From assembly GCF_010671725.1 (NCBI RefSeq), contig NZ_JAAHBU010000011.1, positions 1-64,000 of the forward strand: a DNA stretch of 64,000 nucleotides, in the 5' to 3' direction. Below are positions 25,386 through 35,150 of the stretch, piece after piece; within the stretch, counting starts at the first letter, position 1; the number at the start of each line of letters is the position of its first letter. The stretch comes from Pseudomonas brassicae. Its GTDB lineage: Bacteria > Pseudomonadota > Gammaproteobacteria > Pseudomonadales > Pseudomonadaceae. A model generated the notes under the pieces. The model was not told the origin of the DNA. It did no database searches and was given only the letters and a program-made list of their open reading frames with translations. The position numbers and the translations under genes were made by a program.

Positions 25386-26834
25386 ATGCTCACCGTGCAG
25401 GACCTGATCGATATCGAGCTGCTCAAGCTGCAGGCAGTGGCAGGCCTGGCCGGCACCAGCAGGCAAATCACCTGGGCCCATACCGTCGAGCTGCCAGACC
25501 CCTGGCGCTGGGTGTCGCCCGGCGACCTGGTGATGACCACGGGGCTCGGCATCCCGCGCACAGCGAAAGCGCAGACCACCTGGCTCGAACACCTGGTGCA
25601 AAGCAACGCCAGCGCCCTGGTTGTAGCGCCCAGGCAGGATGCGCCGCCGCTCTCGCGCAACCTGCTGGAGGCCGCTGACCGCCTGATGTTCCCGGTGCTG
25701 CAAGCCAGCTTCGAGCTTGAGTTCGTGAAGCTCTCCCACTATGTGATCGAAAGCGTGCTGCAAGCCCAGCGCGAACGCTTCAATGCCAGCGAGCGGCTGT
25801 TCCAGACCTACGCCCAAGCCCTGCGCAAGGCACCCGACATGGCCGGGCGGCTGTCACTGCTGGCCAGCGCACTGCAACTGGACCTGGCCATCGAGGATGC
25901 CGTCAGCGGCACGTGCATCGTCGACACGGCATTGAGCGCCCCCACTACGCGCGAAGGCGTCGAGCGCATACCGATTGGTGGCCGAACACGCGCCAACCTG
26001 GTGATGGCGCGCAGCACAAGGCGCACCCAGGATGACGCTATCCTGGTGCGCTCACTGGTGGGCCTGCTGGGTGTGGAGCTGGAGCGGCTGCTGATTCACC
26101 GCGACCAGCAACGTGAAGAAGGCGCGGCACTGCTGCGCAGCCTGCTCGACAACGAAACCGAACTCACCCTCGCCCGGCCCGTGCTGGAACGCCGTGGCCT
26201 GGTGGGCCCACTGGTCAGCCTGGCCATCCTGCCCGGTGGCGACGGGCCCTGGCCTGCCGACGCGCTGCACCAGTCACCCGCCTTGCACCGTTCAAGCCCG
26301 CTGTTGCTGAGCGAACCGCCGTTGCTGCTGGTGCTCAGCCAGGACCACCCTGAGACCTTCGCGGCGCTGCGTGACAACCTGGGCGCCCGTACGCTGATCG
26401 GCATCAGCGGTACCCTCGCTGCGGCCACCGGCTTTCGTGAAAGCGTGAGGCAAGCACGGCTGGCACTGACCCAGGCGCAAGAGACCGGTACACCGCTACT
26501 GCGCTATGCAGAGGCAGAACGCGGCTTGATCATGGCGCCCAAATCCCTTGAGGAGGCCCGTGCACTGGTGGGGCGCTACCTGGGACCCTTGATCGAGCAT
26601 GACCGCAGCCAGGGCGCGGCATTGCTGCCAACCCTGATGCGCTTTCTTGAAAACGATGGCAACTGGAAGGCCGCCGCCTCCGACCTGGGCATACACCGCC
26701 AGACGCTGGTGTACCGCCTCAAGCTGGTGGAGCAACTGACCGGGATCAAGCCCACCACTACCGCTGGCATCGCACGCTTCTGGATTGCGCTGCAGGCGGG
26801 CAAGAACACCGACCTGCTCACCCCCAACGGTTGA
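25386..26834 (+). CDS. PucR-family transcriptional regulator
   Basis: A 482-residue activator. The N-terminal PucR domain is seen in MLTVQDLIDIELLKLQAVAG ... WVSPGDLVMTTGLGIP; a middle GGDEF-like region follows; and the C-terminal HTH_30 is FLENDGNWKAAASDLGIHRQ TLVYRLKLVEQLTGI. PucR regulators control purine, GABA, proline or amine catabolism. It is convergent with mmsA and closest to the oxidase/permease operon, so these genes are its most likely targets. Confidence 0.88.
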   Translation: MLTVQDLIDIELLKLQAVAGLAGTSRQITWAHTVELPDPWRWVSPGDLVMTTGLGIPRTAKAQTTWLEHLVQSNASALVVAPRQDAPPLSRNLLEAADRLMFPVLQASFELEFVKLSHYVIESVLQAQRERFNASERLFQTYAQALRKAPDMAGRLSLLASALQLDLAIEDAVSGTCIVDTALSAPTTREGVERIPIGGRTRANLVMARSTRRTQDDAILVRSLVGLLGVELERLLIHRDQQREEGAALLRSLLDNETELTLARPVLERRGLVGPLVSLAILPGGDGPWPADALHQSPALHRSSPLLLSEPPLLLVLSQDHPETFAALRDNLGARTLIGISGTLAAATGFRESVRQARLALTQAQETGTPLLRYAEAERGLIMAPKSLEEARALVGRYLGPLIEHDRSQGAALLPTLMRFLENDGNWKAAASDLGIHRQTLVYRLKLVEQLTGIKPTTTAGIARFWIALQAGKNTDLLTPNG

Positions 26835-26840
26835 ACGCAA

Positions 26841-26867
26841 ACGGCCCCGCTGCGTGGGCGGGGCCGT
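26841..26867. terminator. Hairpin between convergent pucR-type gene and mmsA
   Basis: A perfect 10-bp stem, acggccccgc / gcggggccgt with a seven-base loop, lies just after the PucR stop codon and 24 bases from the mmsA stop. It has only a weak T-rich tail. It probably ends both transcripts. Confidence 0.7.
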
Positions 26868-26890
26868 TGTCGTGCCGCTAGCCGGCGGTG

Positions 26891-28402
26891 TCAGTTGCTG
26901 GTCGGCATCGCAAATTGCGCGCCGTTGGCAATCGACTGCGGCCAGCGCTGCATGATGCTTTTCTGTTTGGTGTAGAAGCGCACGCCCTCTTCGCCATACG
27001 CGTGCATGTCGCCAAACAGGCTCTTCTTCCAGCCACCAAAACCGTGCCAGGCCATGGGCACCGGGATCGGCACGTTGATGCCGACCATGCCGACCTGGAT
27101 GCGACGGCCGAACTCGCGGGCGATATGGCCATCGCGGGTGTAGCAGCTCACGCCGTTACCGTACTCGTGGTCGTTGATCAGTTGCACGGCTTCGCCGAAA
27201 TCCTTGACGCGGATGCAGGCAAGCACAGGGCCGAAGATCTCTTCCTTGTAGATGCGCATGTCGGGGGTGACGTCATCGAACAGCGTACCGCCCATCCAGA
27301 AGCCATCACCACAGCCCTCGCCCGCCGTTTCAGCGTCGAAGTTGCGGCCATCCACCAACAGCGTGGCACCTTCCTTGATGCCCTGTTCGATGTAGCCGGT
27401 GATCCGCTGGTGGGCAGCGCGGGTCACGATCGGGCCCATCTCGGCGTCGAGGTTCTTGCCGTCGAGCACCTTGAGCGCGCGGGTGCGTTCGATCAGTTTC
27501 GGCATCACCTTTTCGGCGGTTTCATCCCCCACGAAGACCGCCACGCTGATGGCCATGCAGCGCTCGCCGGCCGAGCCATAGGCGGCGCCGATCAGCGCAT
27601 CGACGACCTGGTCGATGTCGGCGTCGGGCATGACCACCAGGTGGTTCTTGGCCCCGCCGAGCGCCTGCACACGCTTGCCGTGGCGGGCACCCGTCTCGTA
27701 GATATGGTTGGCGATGGGCGTGGAGCCGACAAACGAGATCGCCTGCACATCGGGGTGTTCCAGCAGCGCGGTGACGGCCTCCTTGTCGCCCTGCACCACG
27801 TTGAACACGCCGTCCGGCAGGCCGGCCTCTTTGAGCAGCCGGGCTATGTACAGGCTCGGGCTGGGGTCGATCGGGCTGGGCTTGAGCACGAAGGTGTTGC
27901 CGGTGGCCAGGGCCACCGGGAACATCCACATCGGTACCATCACCGGGAAGTTGAAGGGCGTCACGCCGGCCACCACACCCAGCGGCTGGCGCAGGGTCCA
28001 GTTGTCGATGTTGGTGCTGACCTGGTCGGTGAAATCGGTCTTGAGCAATTGCGGTGCGCCGCAGGCGAATTCGACCACCTCGATGCCGCGCATGACTTCG
28101 CCCTGGGCGTCGGTGAACACCTTGCCGTGCTCGGCGGTGATCAAGCGGGCCAGGTCGTCGCGGTGTTCGTTGAGCAGCGCCAGGAAGCGGTTGAGCACCC
28201 GCGAGCGGCGCAGCGGCGAGAGGTTGCTCCAGGCCGGGAATGCCGCCTGGGCGCTGGCCACGGCAGCCGCCACATCGGCATGGCTGGCCAGTTGCACCTG
28301 GCCGCTGACGGCACCGGTAGCCGGGTTGTAGACCGGCAGCTGCTGGCCGCTGGTGGCAGGCGCAGGCGCGCCGCAAATCCAGTTTGCGAGGGTATGGGTC
28401 AT
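26891..28402 (-). CDS. mmsA: CoA-acylating methylmalonate-semialdehyde dehydrogenase
   Basis: A 503-residue aldehyde dehydrogenase of the CoA-acylating branch, which turns methylmalonate or malonate semialdehyde plus CoA and NAD into propionyl- or acetyl-CoA and CO2. Recognisable parts: [40 protein letters not shown], the catalytic Cys in [20 protein letters not shown], and [20 protein letters not shown], typical of MmsA/IolA. Start MTHTLANW (28402) fits the family; MLENFF (28420) is possible. It is the last gene of the minus-strand operon after the FAD oxidase and cupin. Here it probably acts on malonate semialdehyde from a beta-amino acid such as beta-alanine; that is inference. Confidence 0.92.
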   Translation of the reverse strand: MTHTLANWICGAPAPATSGQQLPVYNPATGAVSGQVQLASHADVAAAVASAQAAFPAWSNLSPLRRSRVLNRFLALLNEHRDDLARLITAEHGKVFTDAQGEVMRGIEVVEFACGAPQLLKTDFTDQVSTNIDNWTLRQPLGVVAGVTPFNFPVMVPMWMFPVALATGNTFVLKPSPIDPSPSLYIARLLKEAGLPDGVFNVVQGDKEAVTALLEHPDVQAISFVGSTPIANHIYETGARHGKRVQALGGAKNHLVVMPDADIDQVVDALIGAAYGSAGERCMAISVAVFVGDETAEKVMPKLIERTRALKVLDGKNLDAEMGPIVTRAAHQRITGYIEQGIKEGATLLVDGRNFDAETAGEGCGDGFWMGGTLFDDVTPDMRIYKEEIFGPVLACIRVKDFGEAVQLINDHEYGNGVSCYTRDGHIAREFGRRIQVGMVGINVPIPVPMAWHGFGGWKKSLFGDMHAYGEEGVRFYTKQKSIMQRWPQSIANGAQFAMPTSN

Positions 28403-28468
28403 AAAGAAGTTCTCGAGCATGGGTAACACGGCGGCTTGTCGAAGCCGCCGCCAGGGAAACGGCGCCTG

Positions 28469-28819
28469 TCAGTAGATGGCGTAGACCTTTCTGACGGTCT
28501 CAAACACATCCCAACGCCCGGTCCAGCCGGGCGGGAGGATGATCAGGTCACCACCGGTGACCTCCACCGCTTGTGCGGTGGCGTCATCGGTCAGCACGGC
28601 GCGGCCGCTGATGATGTAGGTGAACTCGGTATCGGGCCGATCGACCACCGGCCAGCCACCAGGCTGGCATTCCCACACCCCCAGGTGGCCAGTAGCGCCG
28701 GGCGCCAGCGTCTGGAGGGCAATCTGCGGGTCGCCGTGGTCCGCACCGGCGCGTTGGCCGGCAGGGTTCAGCGGCAGCGACGCGATGGCGCCGGCTTTGA
28801 TAATCGTGAAAGTTGTCAC
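28469..28819 (-). CDS. Cupin-domain protein
   Basis: A 116-residue single cupin of the DUF861 type. The barrel core reads VWECQPGGWPVVDRPDTEFT YIISGRAVLTDDATA and GGDLIILPPGWTGRWDVFET VRKVYAIY. Such cupins often sit beside gamma-glutamylputrescine- or amine-oxidase genes; their exact role is not settled. It is 12 bp downstream of the FAD oxidase and 66 bp upstream of mmsA, so cotranscribed. Confidence 0.85.
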   Translation of the reverse strand: MTTFTIIKAGAIASLPLNPAGQRAGADHGDPQIALQTLAPGATGHLGVWECQPGGWPVVDRPDTEFTYIISGRAVLTDDATAQAVEVTGGDLIILPPGWTGRWDVFETVRKVYAIY

Positions 28820-28831
28820 GGCATACTCCTG

Positions 28832-30214
28832 TTAATGCGCACCGGTCAGTTTCTCGAGCAACATCGCGGTGCGAGAGGGACGGCGGGTGATGCGTTCTTC
28901 GATGTCGCTCAGCGCAGCGGCCGCCAGGCCGCTGTTTACACCAAGCCAGCGCAGCGGCTCTGGCTCCCATGACGGGGAGCGGTGATTGACCAGGGGCAGC
29001 GCATTGATGTCCTCGTCCTGTTCAAGGATCAGGTTGCGCAGGATGCGGCCCGCCAGGTTGCTGGTGGCCACGCCGTCACCGACATAGTTGCCGGCCCAGG
29101 CGATACGGTGCTTGCGGTCGATGCTCACCGTGGGGCACCAGTCGCGCGCAACGCCCAGTGCGCCGCCCCAGCGGTGGGTGATACGCGCGTCGGCCAGGGC
29201 CGGGAAGAACTCGACCAGCGCCGCGTGGATCTTGTGATGGATGCTGTCCACCAGGTCGGCCTGTTCGGCTATGCGCGAGCCCCATTGATAGGGCGCGCCA
29301 CGCCCACCGAACACCAGCCGGCCCTCGGCGGTGACCTGCCCATAGACGCGCAGGTGACGCATGTCATTGAACGCCTGGCGATGGTCCAGGTTGAGTTTGG
29401 CGAGCAGCTCGCGCGGTAACGGCTCGGTGGCCAGCACCAGCGAATACAGCGGGATGACAAAGCGCGAATAACCGGGTTGCTGCGAGGTAAACGCCTCGGT
29501 GGCGCGCACCGTGAACTGCGCGCTCACCGCGCCGTGTGCAGTACATACGCGCCCAGGTGTGTGTTCGGTGACGGCCGACTGTTCGTAGATCCTGGCCCCC
29601 ATCCGTTCGACCAACTGGGCCAGCCCCCGCACCAGCTTGCCGGGGTGAATGAGTGCGCAATGCTCGGTGTACAACCCGCCCACTGCGCCCTGTGCCCCTA
29701 CCCTGGCGCCGGCCTGGGCCGCATCCAGGGCCTGCCACTGGTGAGGCAGGCCGAACTGCGTCGAGGCCGCCACCGTGGCGTGCACGCGCGCCAGTTGCGC
29801 GCTGCTACGGGCCAGCGAAACAAAGCCCTGCTTGGCGTAGTCGGCCTCGACCCCCTCCACGCTGAGAACGCGGCCGATTTCGTCGACGGTATGGTTCATC
29901 GCCGCCTGCAGGTGCAGGGCCGCATCGTGGGAGTACAACTGCGCCACCCTGGGCAGCGAGATCGGGAAAATTGCCGACGCCCATCCACCATTGCGCCCCG
30001 AGGCGCCGAAGCCGACCTGGTGCTGTTCAAGCAACACCACACGCAGTGACGGGTCTTGCTTGAGCAGGTAGTACGCGGTCCACAGGCCCGTGTAACCCGC
30101 GCCGATGATCACCACATCGGCCTGCACCGTGGCATGCAGGCGCTCGCGCGGCGGGCCCGGCGCGAACCACAGCGGCCGGTTGGGTAACTGAGTCAATTCA
30201 AGTTTTGCTGACAT
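28832..30214 (-). CDS. FAD-dependent amine oxidase (gamma-glutamylputrescine oxidase-like)
   Basis: A 460-residue DAO-family flavoenzyme. The N-terminal FAD motif is ADVVIIGAGYTGLWTAYYLL with the following E (VVLLEQ); FGASGRNGGWAS is the second typical motif of PuuB-like oxidases. Near the C-terminus, RWGGALGVARDWCPTVSIDR and AWAGNYVGDGVATSNLAGRI bind flavin and substrate. It probably oxidises an amine to an aldehyde, releasing NH3 and H2O2. The ATG at 30214 was chosen from homology; the frame is open further upstream. It lies 59 bp after the permease gene, in one operon with the cupin and mmsA. Confidence 0.88.
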   Translation of the reverse strand: MSAKLELTQLPNRPLWFAPGPPRERLHATVQADVVIIGAGYTGLWTAYYLLKQDPSLRVVLLEQHQVGFGASGRNGGWASAIFPISLPRVAQLYSHDAALHLQAAMNHTVDEIGRVLSVEGVEADYAKQGFVSLARSSAQLARVHATVAASTQFGLPHQWQALDAAQAGARVGAQGAVGGLYTEHCALIHPGKLVRGLAQLVERMGARIYEQSAVTEHTPGRVCTAHGAVSAQFTVRATEAFTSQQPGYSRFVIPLYSLVLATEPLPRELLAKLNLDHRQAFNDMRHLRVYGQVTAEGRLVFGGRGAPYQWGSRIAEQADLVDSIHHKIHAALVEFFPALADARITHRWGGALGVARDWCPTVSIDRKHRIAWAGNYVGDGVATSNLAGRILRNLILEQDEDINALPLVNHRSPSWEPEPLRWLGVNSGLAAAALSDIEERITRRPSRTAMLLEKLTGAH

Positions 30215-30273
30215 GCTGATGGCTTCCCATTGACGCCCCTGAACAGGGGGTGTGTCTGATACGGCGGGGCGGG

Positions 30274-31671
30274 TTAGCTGCTGCTCGCCGGCCCGACCTT
30301 GACCTCGCGGCTGCGCCCTGCACGGGTCACACGCAGCAGTACGTAGGAGGCCGCGATCACGGCAATCGCGAGCAGGCATTGCACAAGGCTCACCTGCATG
30401 GTGGGGTCGAAGGCCATGCTGACCAGTACCGCCAGGATCGACGCCGTTACCAGCAGCGGCAGCCACGGGTGGCCCCACATCGCGAATTTCAGCGTGCCTG
30501 CCTGCACCCACTTGCGGCGCAGCTTGATCTGCGACAGGCAGATCACCAGGTAGACGAACAGGAACACCGTGCCGGATGAATTGATCAGGAACTGGAATAC
30601 CGTGTCGGGCCACACCGCCGCGATCACCACGCAGCCATACCCCACCAGGGTCGAGGCGATCACGCCGCGTACCGGCACGCCCCTGCTGCTCACCGCCGCG
30701 ATCCAGCGCGGTGCCTCAGCGTTGGACGCCAGCACGTACAGCAGCCGCGACGAGGTGTACAGCCCGGCATTGAGTACCGACAGCACCGCCACCAGGATCA
30801 CCACGGTAAGCATGTCGCCAGCGCCAGGGATGCCCATGTGCTCCAGCGTGGTCACGAAGGGTGACTTGCCGGGGGTGATGTCGGTCCAGGGCTGGGCGAC
30901 GACGATAAAGAAGGTCGCCAGCACGAAGAACACCAGGATGCGCACCATCACGGTGTTGACCGCCTTGCGAATGTTGCGCGAAGGGTCTTCGGACTCGGCG
31001 GCGGCCAGGGTGGCCACCTCCACACCGGTCATGGAGAAGATCACCACCACCACACCGGTGAACAGCGACGACACGCCATGGGGCAGGAAGCCGCCATGCT
31101 CGGTCAGGTTGGCGAAACTTGCGGTGGAGCCTGGCCACAGGTTGAACACATAGGCGCCGGTCACCAGCAGAAACACCACGATGGCAACGACCTTGATGCC
31201 GGCGAACCAGTATTCGGCCTCACCGAAGGAGTGCACCGACATCAGGTTGAGCAGGGTCATGCCCACCATCAGCCCCAGGGCGATGACCCACACCGGCAGG
31301 TCGGGGAACCAGCCATTGATGATCTGGCCACCGACCACGGCCTCGAAGCCCACCACGATGACCCAGAAGTACCAGTACAGCCAACCGGTCATATAGCCTG
31401 CCGGGCGACCGAAGGCCATGCGTGCGTAATCGACGAATGAGCCCTTGGCCGGGTGCGCGGCGGCCATTTCGCCGAGCATGCGCATCACCAGCGCAACGAT
31501 CAGGCCGGTGATGGCGTAGGTAATGAACGCGCCTGGGCCGGTCGCGGCAATCACGGCACTGGAGCCGACGAACAACCCCGCACCGATGACACCACCCAGG
31601 GCCAGCATACTGATGTGTCGCGTCTTGAGTGCACGCTTCAAACGCGGATCGTGCTCCGTCTGAACAGGCAT
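30274..31671 (-). CDS. Amino acid/amine permease (APC family)
   Basis: An intact 465-residue transporter with about 12 helices. It starts RALKTRHISMLALGGVIGAG with LFVGSSAVIAATGPGAF, followed by MRMLGEMAAAHP. It is a paralogue of the broken permease at 95-1500. Being directly upstream of the FAD oxidase, it probably imports the oxidase substrate (an amine or omega-amino acid). Confidence 0.9.
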   Translation of the reverse strand: MPVQTEHDPRLKRALKTRHISMLALGGVIGAGLFVGSSAVIAATGPGAFITYAITGLIVALVMRMLGEMAAAHPAKGSFVDYARMAFGRPAGYMTGWLYWYFWVIVVGFEAVVGGQIINGWFPDLPVWVIALGLMVGMTLLNLMSVHSFGEAEYWFAGIKVVAIVVFLLVTGAYVFNLWPGSTASFANLTEHGGFLPHGVSSLFTGVVVVIFSMTGVEVATLAAAESEDPSRNIRKAVNTVMVRILVFFVLATFFIVVAQPWTDITPGKSPFVTTLEHMGIPGAGDMLTVVILVAVLSVLNAGLYTSSRLLYVLASNAEAPRWIAAVSSRGVPVRGVIASTLVGYGCVVIAAVWPDTVFQFLINSSGTVFLFVYLVICLSQIKLRRKWVQAGTLKFAMWGHPWLPLLVTASILAVLVSMAFDPTMQVSLVQCLLAIAVIAASYVLLRVTRAGRSREVKVGPASSS

Positions 31672-31882
31672 GGCTGTCTCCTCTTGTTTTAGTAATCAAC
31701 ACCGCCTTTTCAAAAGGTTATGCACGTGGGGTGCGGGAGAACATCGTCAAAAAACACGTCGCGGGCGGACGGCCTGTACAAATGTATGAAGGCTGGGTAT
31801 TAACGTTTGCGCCTGCCGACGCTGCGCGAGCTGTTGTTCGCGCAACCACGCAGCAGCCTGCAGGAAGCGGCCAAGGGCCAGG

Positions 31883-32606
31883 CTACGGCGCAACGGTGAC
31901 GTCGGCCTGGCCACTCTGCGCCAGCGCCGTATGAATGAACCCCTCGGCTTTTTTGCGTTGGACAAACCCGCGCACGTACTGCGCCCCTGCGTCACGCCCG
32001 CGCGGCACGGCCATCGCCTGGCGAATGGCGGTGAAGGCATCGTCCAGCACCCGGTAGCCGGGGTGCATCGGCCACCTGCTGCAACGGTTGGCGTACGCCT
32101 GCCGCCGCATCGAGGTGACGCTGCAAAAACAGGTCGATGGCCGCTGCCGAGGTCTCGGCGCGCTCCAGCTGAGCATGGCGCAAGCTCCGGGACAGGAACA
32201 GGTCATAGGCGGCGCCATTGCCAACCGCCAGTTTCAAGCCGGGCTGGTCGAGATCGGCAACCACCCGATACGGGGCGTCACGCGCCACCAGGTAAGTGCC
32301 CTCGATGATCACATAGGGTTCACTGAAGGCGATCTGTGCTTCGCGCACCGGCTCGATGGCCAGGAACGCGATGTTCCAGACGCCCTCCTGCAGCGCCGCA
32401 AAGACCTTGCCGGCCGCATCAAAGCTGCGCATCTGCAACGGCACGCCCAACTCCTGGGCCAGGGCGCTGGCCAGGGCAACCGATACGCCCTGCAAGCGGC
32501 CATCGGGCGCCTGCTGCGCAAGCACCGGGTTGCCCAGGTTGATTGCGGCATGCAACACGCCGCCTGGCGCGAGGTCGGCGAGCACCGCCGGCAATATATC
32601 TGTCAT
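31883..32606 (-). CDS. Periplasmic-type solute-binding domain protein, frameshifted, no signal peptide
   Basis: About 240 residues of the family 3 solute-binding fold: LHAAINLGNPVLAQQAPDGR LQGVSVALASALAQELGVPL ... VWNIAFLAIEPVREAQIAFS EPYVIIEGTYLV. ATG 32606 has gagcgag upstream. After QQVADA the conserved C-terminal part (PGYRVLDDAFTAIRQAMAVP ... FVQRKKAEGFIHTALAQSG) is in another frame; one surplus C in a cccc run near 32065 explains it. No signal peptide precedes the domain, so it may be cytoplasmic, perhaps an enzyme of the cyclohexadienyl-dehydratase-like group rather than an ABC transporter part. No ABC permease genes are near. Confidence 0.7.
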
Positions 32607-32700
32607 CACTCGCTCCACTTCAGGTTTGGGCCTGCCCGATCGGCAGGCTAAAGGAAACGCTCAACCGCCTTGATCAGAGGCGGGGCACCACACCCACCGG

Positions 32701-33170
32701 TCACATCGCCACGAAGCTGGGCCAGCCGACGCTTTTGCGATCGACAAAGCGCGAGCGTACCACCTCGAAGGTCAGGTACGTGCGCGGATGTCCTGCGGCG
32801 TGGGGGCTCGCCCCGGCTCAGGCGGTACATCGCGCGCGAGCACGAAGGCGACTTCGCATTCAAGGGTCACGGGGGTTGGCGCCGGCAGGTGTATGTGTAC
32901 CCCGCTGCCATGGCAGCGGGCGGCATCCAGTTGCCCAACCAGCGCTCGCGCCAGCTTACCGGCGCGCAAGGCGGCCGGGCTGCCGACGCCAAGCTTCCAG
33001 CCGGCACGGCGGCCACCGGCTGCTGCGAACAACTGGTCCTGGGCGTCGTAGCCCTGGCTCAGCGTCTCGGGCTTGAGGTGCGCAGGCAACGCCGGCAGAC
33101 GCTCGTCGCTGCGCCAGTGCTGCAGCAGCAAGGCGGCCGTGGCTTGCGCGGTAAAACGTGAAGGGCTCAT
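32701..33170 (-). pseudogene. FAH-family 2-keto-4-pentenoate hydratase-like gene, truncated
   Basis: From ATG 33170 (MSPSRFTAQATAALLLQHW) the sequence follows hydratases/decarboxylases of the fumarylacetoacetate-hydrolase fold: QGYDAQDQLFAAAGGRRAGW KLGVGSPAAL and VTLECEVAFVLARDVPP. After PQDIRART the frame shifts (near 32785) and continues as YLTFEVVRSRFVDRKSVGWP SFVAM, then stops at 32701. About the last 90 residues expected for the family are missing, and the following sequence to 32607 shows no homology. A genuine truncation plus a frameshift. Confidence 0.65.
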
Positions 33171-33177
33171 CTGAACC

Positions 33178-34101
33178 TCAGTTTGCAGGGTAGCTGGGGG
33201 CGGTGCCATCGGCGCCAGGGGTGCGGCGAAACTGCACCCCCAGCAGCGCTTCGAATACCTTGATCATGGCGCCTTTGTCCTGGCAGCCATGGCCTTGCAG
33301 CAACGCCGTCTGGTAGGTGGCGGTGGCAGCGGCCAGCACGGGCAGCGGCACACCCAGCTCGGCGCTCAGGTGCGCCGCGTGGCGCATGTCCTTGTAGGCA
33401 TCGCGCAAGGGGTAGCTGCTGTCGAAGGTGCCGGCCAGTATCTGCGGCAAAAAGTACGTCGAAGCGTGGCTGCACCCGGTACCACTGTTGACCACCGTGG
33501 CGATGGCCTGCGCATCCAGGCCGAGCTTGCACGCCAGGGGCATGACTTCGGCGAGCGCCGCGGTATTGATGTTGTAGAGCATCTGATTGATCAGCTTGGC
33601 CAACTGCCCGCTGCCGACAGGGCCCATGTGAACGATGTTCGACGCCATCGCCTGCAGGTAGGGCCGCATGTCGTCGAGTACCTGCTGCGCCCCGCCGCAC
33701 ATGACCGTCAGCGTACCCTCGGCAGCGCGCTGCACCATGCCGGAGACAGGCGCATCCATGAAGCGCAGGCCCAGCGCGGCCAGCCGCCGCGCGATCGCCA
33801 GCGTCTGGGTGTACCCCAGCGTGCTGGTGTCGACCACCGTGCTGCCGGGGCGCATCCACTGGGCCAGGCCTTGCGCCGAAAACAGCACCTGCTCGACCAC
33901 CTGGTCATCGGGCAGGCACAGGAACACCGTATCGCACGCGGCCAGTACCTCGCGCGCGTCGGTGGGGCGAGCCCCCAGGCGTTCGAGCGCGGCATAGGCA
34001 CGACCGCTGGCAGAACTCACCCGCAACCCCGGGCACTTGGCGAGCAAGCGGGTGGCCATGGGCAAACCTATCCGGCCCAGGCCAATAAAGGCGATTGTCA
34101 T
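33178..34101 (-). CDS. 3-hydroxyisobutyrate-dehydrogenase-family oxidoreductase
   Basis: A 307-residue NAD(P)-dependent beta-hydroxyacid dehydrogenase. The Rossmann start is MTIAFIGLGRIGLPMATRLL; the substrate motif is MDAPVSGMVQRAAEGTLTVM; and the catalytic Lys lies in GSGQLAKLINQMLYNINTAA. It may reduce or oxidise a semialdehyde/hydroxy-acid pair such as tartronate or malonate semialdehyde. It heads the minus-strand operon, divergent from the LysR gene at 34212 and 7 bp before the broken hydratase. The start at 34101 follows from the family N-terminus. Confidence 0.85.
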   Translation of the reverse strand: MTIAFIGLGRIGLPMATRLLAKCPGLRVSSASGRAYAALERLGARPTDAREVLAACDTVFLCLPDDQVVEQVLFSAQGLAQWMRPGSTVVDTSTLGYTQTLAIARRLAALGLRFMDAPVSGMVQRAAEGTLTVMCGGAQQVLDDMRPYLQAMASNIVHMGPVGSGQLAKLINQMLYNINTAALAEVMPLACKLGLDAQAIATVVNSGTGCSHASTYFLPQILAGTFDSSYPLRDAYKDMRHAAHLSAELGVPLPVLAAATATYQTALLQGHGCQDKGAMIKVFEALLGVQFRRTPGADGTAPSYPAN

Positions 34102-34211
34102 GTGGCGTTCCCTGGCAAGTGTGTGCAGCACAGCCTAGGGGCGCCGAGTGATCATTAAAAATACTTTGTTATGATGCACCGCATCACAAACTGTTATGGA
34201 TTGTTCAGGCA

Positions 34212-35150
34212 ATGAACCTCAAAGCGCTGCGCTGTTGCGTCGAAATCATTCGCCAAGGCAGCTTTACCAAGGCGGCGCACAGCCTGCATATCGCCCAGCC
34301 GGCGTTGAGCATGGCGGTCACGCGCCTGGAGGAAGAGCTGGGCGTGATGCTGTTCAACCGCATCGGCCGGCGCGTGACCGCAACCGCTGAAGGTGAGCGC
34401 TACCTGGCCCGCGTGGAGTCGGCGCTGCGCGAGCTGGACACGGCCCGCCAGGAACTGCGCGACATGGTTGAGCTGCAGTGTGGCGAAGTCAGGCTGGGCA
34501 TCCCGCCGATGTTCGGCCTGTATTACCTGCCAAGCCTGTTGAGCGCGTTCCGCCAGGCGTACCCCGGCGTTGTCATGAGCGTGGTCGAGGGCAGTGCCGA
34601 CGACATCAGCCAGCGCCTGGAGCGGCGCGAGATCGACCTGGCACTGCTGGAGTCGCGCCGTGTCATCCCCAGCTGGGATTCAGTGCTGCTGGGGCAGGAC
34701 GAAATGGTGCTGTGCATGCACCCGGATCACCCCCTGGCCACCCGCCCTCACCTTGAGGCTGACGACCTGCACGACGTCGACATGGCGGTTTTTGACCAGA
34801 CCTTTCTGCAGCGCCACCTGCTGGACGCTTTCGTCGCGGCACGCGGCATCACCTACCGAACGGCCCTGCAGAGCAATTTCGTCTCGCTGGTGATCCAGGC
34901 TGCACGGGACAAGGTCGGTATCGCCACCTTGCTGCGCTCGGTGCAGCAGTGCACGCCGGGCCTGGTGGCGGTGCCGTTCCAGCCCGCGCAGCCGATGAGC
35001 TTTCGACTGTGCTGGCGGCAAGCCGAATACCTGCCGTTGGCAACCAGGCGCTTTATCGATTTCGTGCAGGCAAGGGCGGTCCTTACAACAACGGCGACAG
35101 CACCCCGCAATACAGCTGGGTGTTGCACACAATCATCTGGGGCAGCATGA
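34212..35150 (+). CDS. LysR-family transcriptional regulator
   Basis: A 312-residue regulator starting MNLKALRCCVEIIRQGSFTK, with HTH AAHSLHIAQPALSMAVTRLE EELGVMLFNR. The effector domain begins VRLGIPPMFGLYYLPSLLSA. It is divergent from the dehydrogenase at 34101 with a 110-bp intergenic region, the usual arrangement for control of the facing operon. The last 23 codons overlap the convergent membrane-protein gene at 35083, which is unusual; the tail (TATAPRNTAGCCTQSSGAA) looks like read-through and a frameshift near the end is possible. Confidence 0.85.
   Translation: MNLKALRCCVEIIRQGSFTKAAHSLHIAQPALSMAVTRLEEELGVMLFNRIGRRVTATAEGERYLARVESALRELDTARQELRDMVELQCGEVRLGIPPMFGLYYLPSLLSAFRQAYPGVVMSVVEGSADDISQRLERREIDLALLESRRVIPSWDSVLLGQDEMVLCMHPDHPLATRPHLEADDLHDVDMAVFDQTFLQRHLLDAFVAARGITYRTALQSNFVSLVIQAARDKVGIATLLRSVQQCTPGLVAVPFQPAQPMSFRLCWRQAEYLPLATRRFIDFVQARAVLTTTATAPRNTAGCCTQSSGAA

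Noticed and set aside
26888-28426. A 512-codon plus-strand frame opposite mmsA
   Set aside because: It mirrors mmsA codons and has no family features, while mmsA has all its catalytic motifs.
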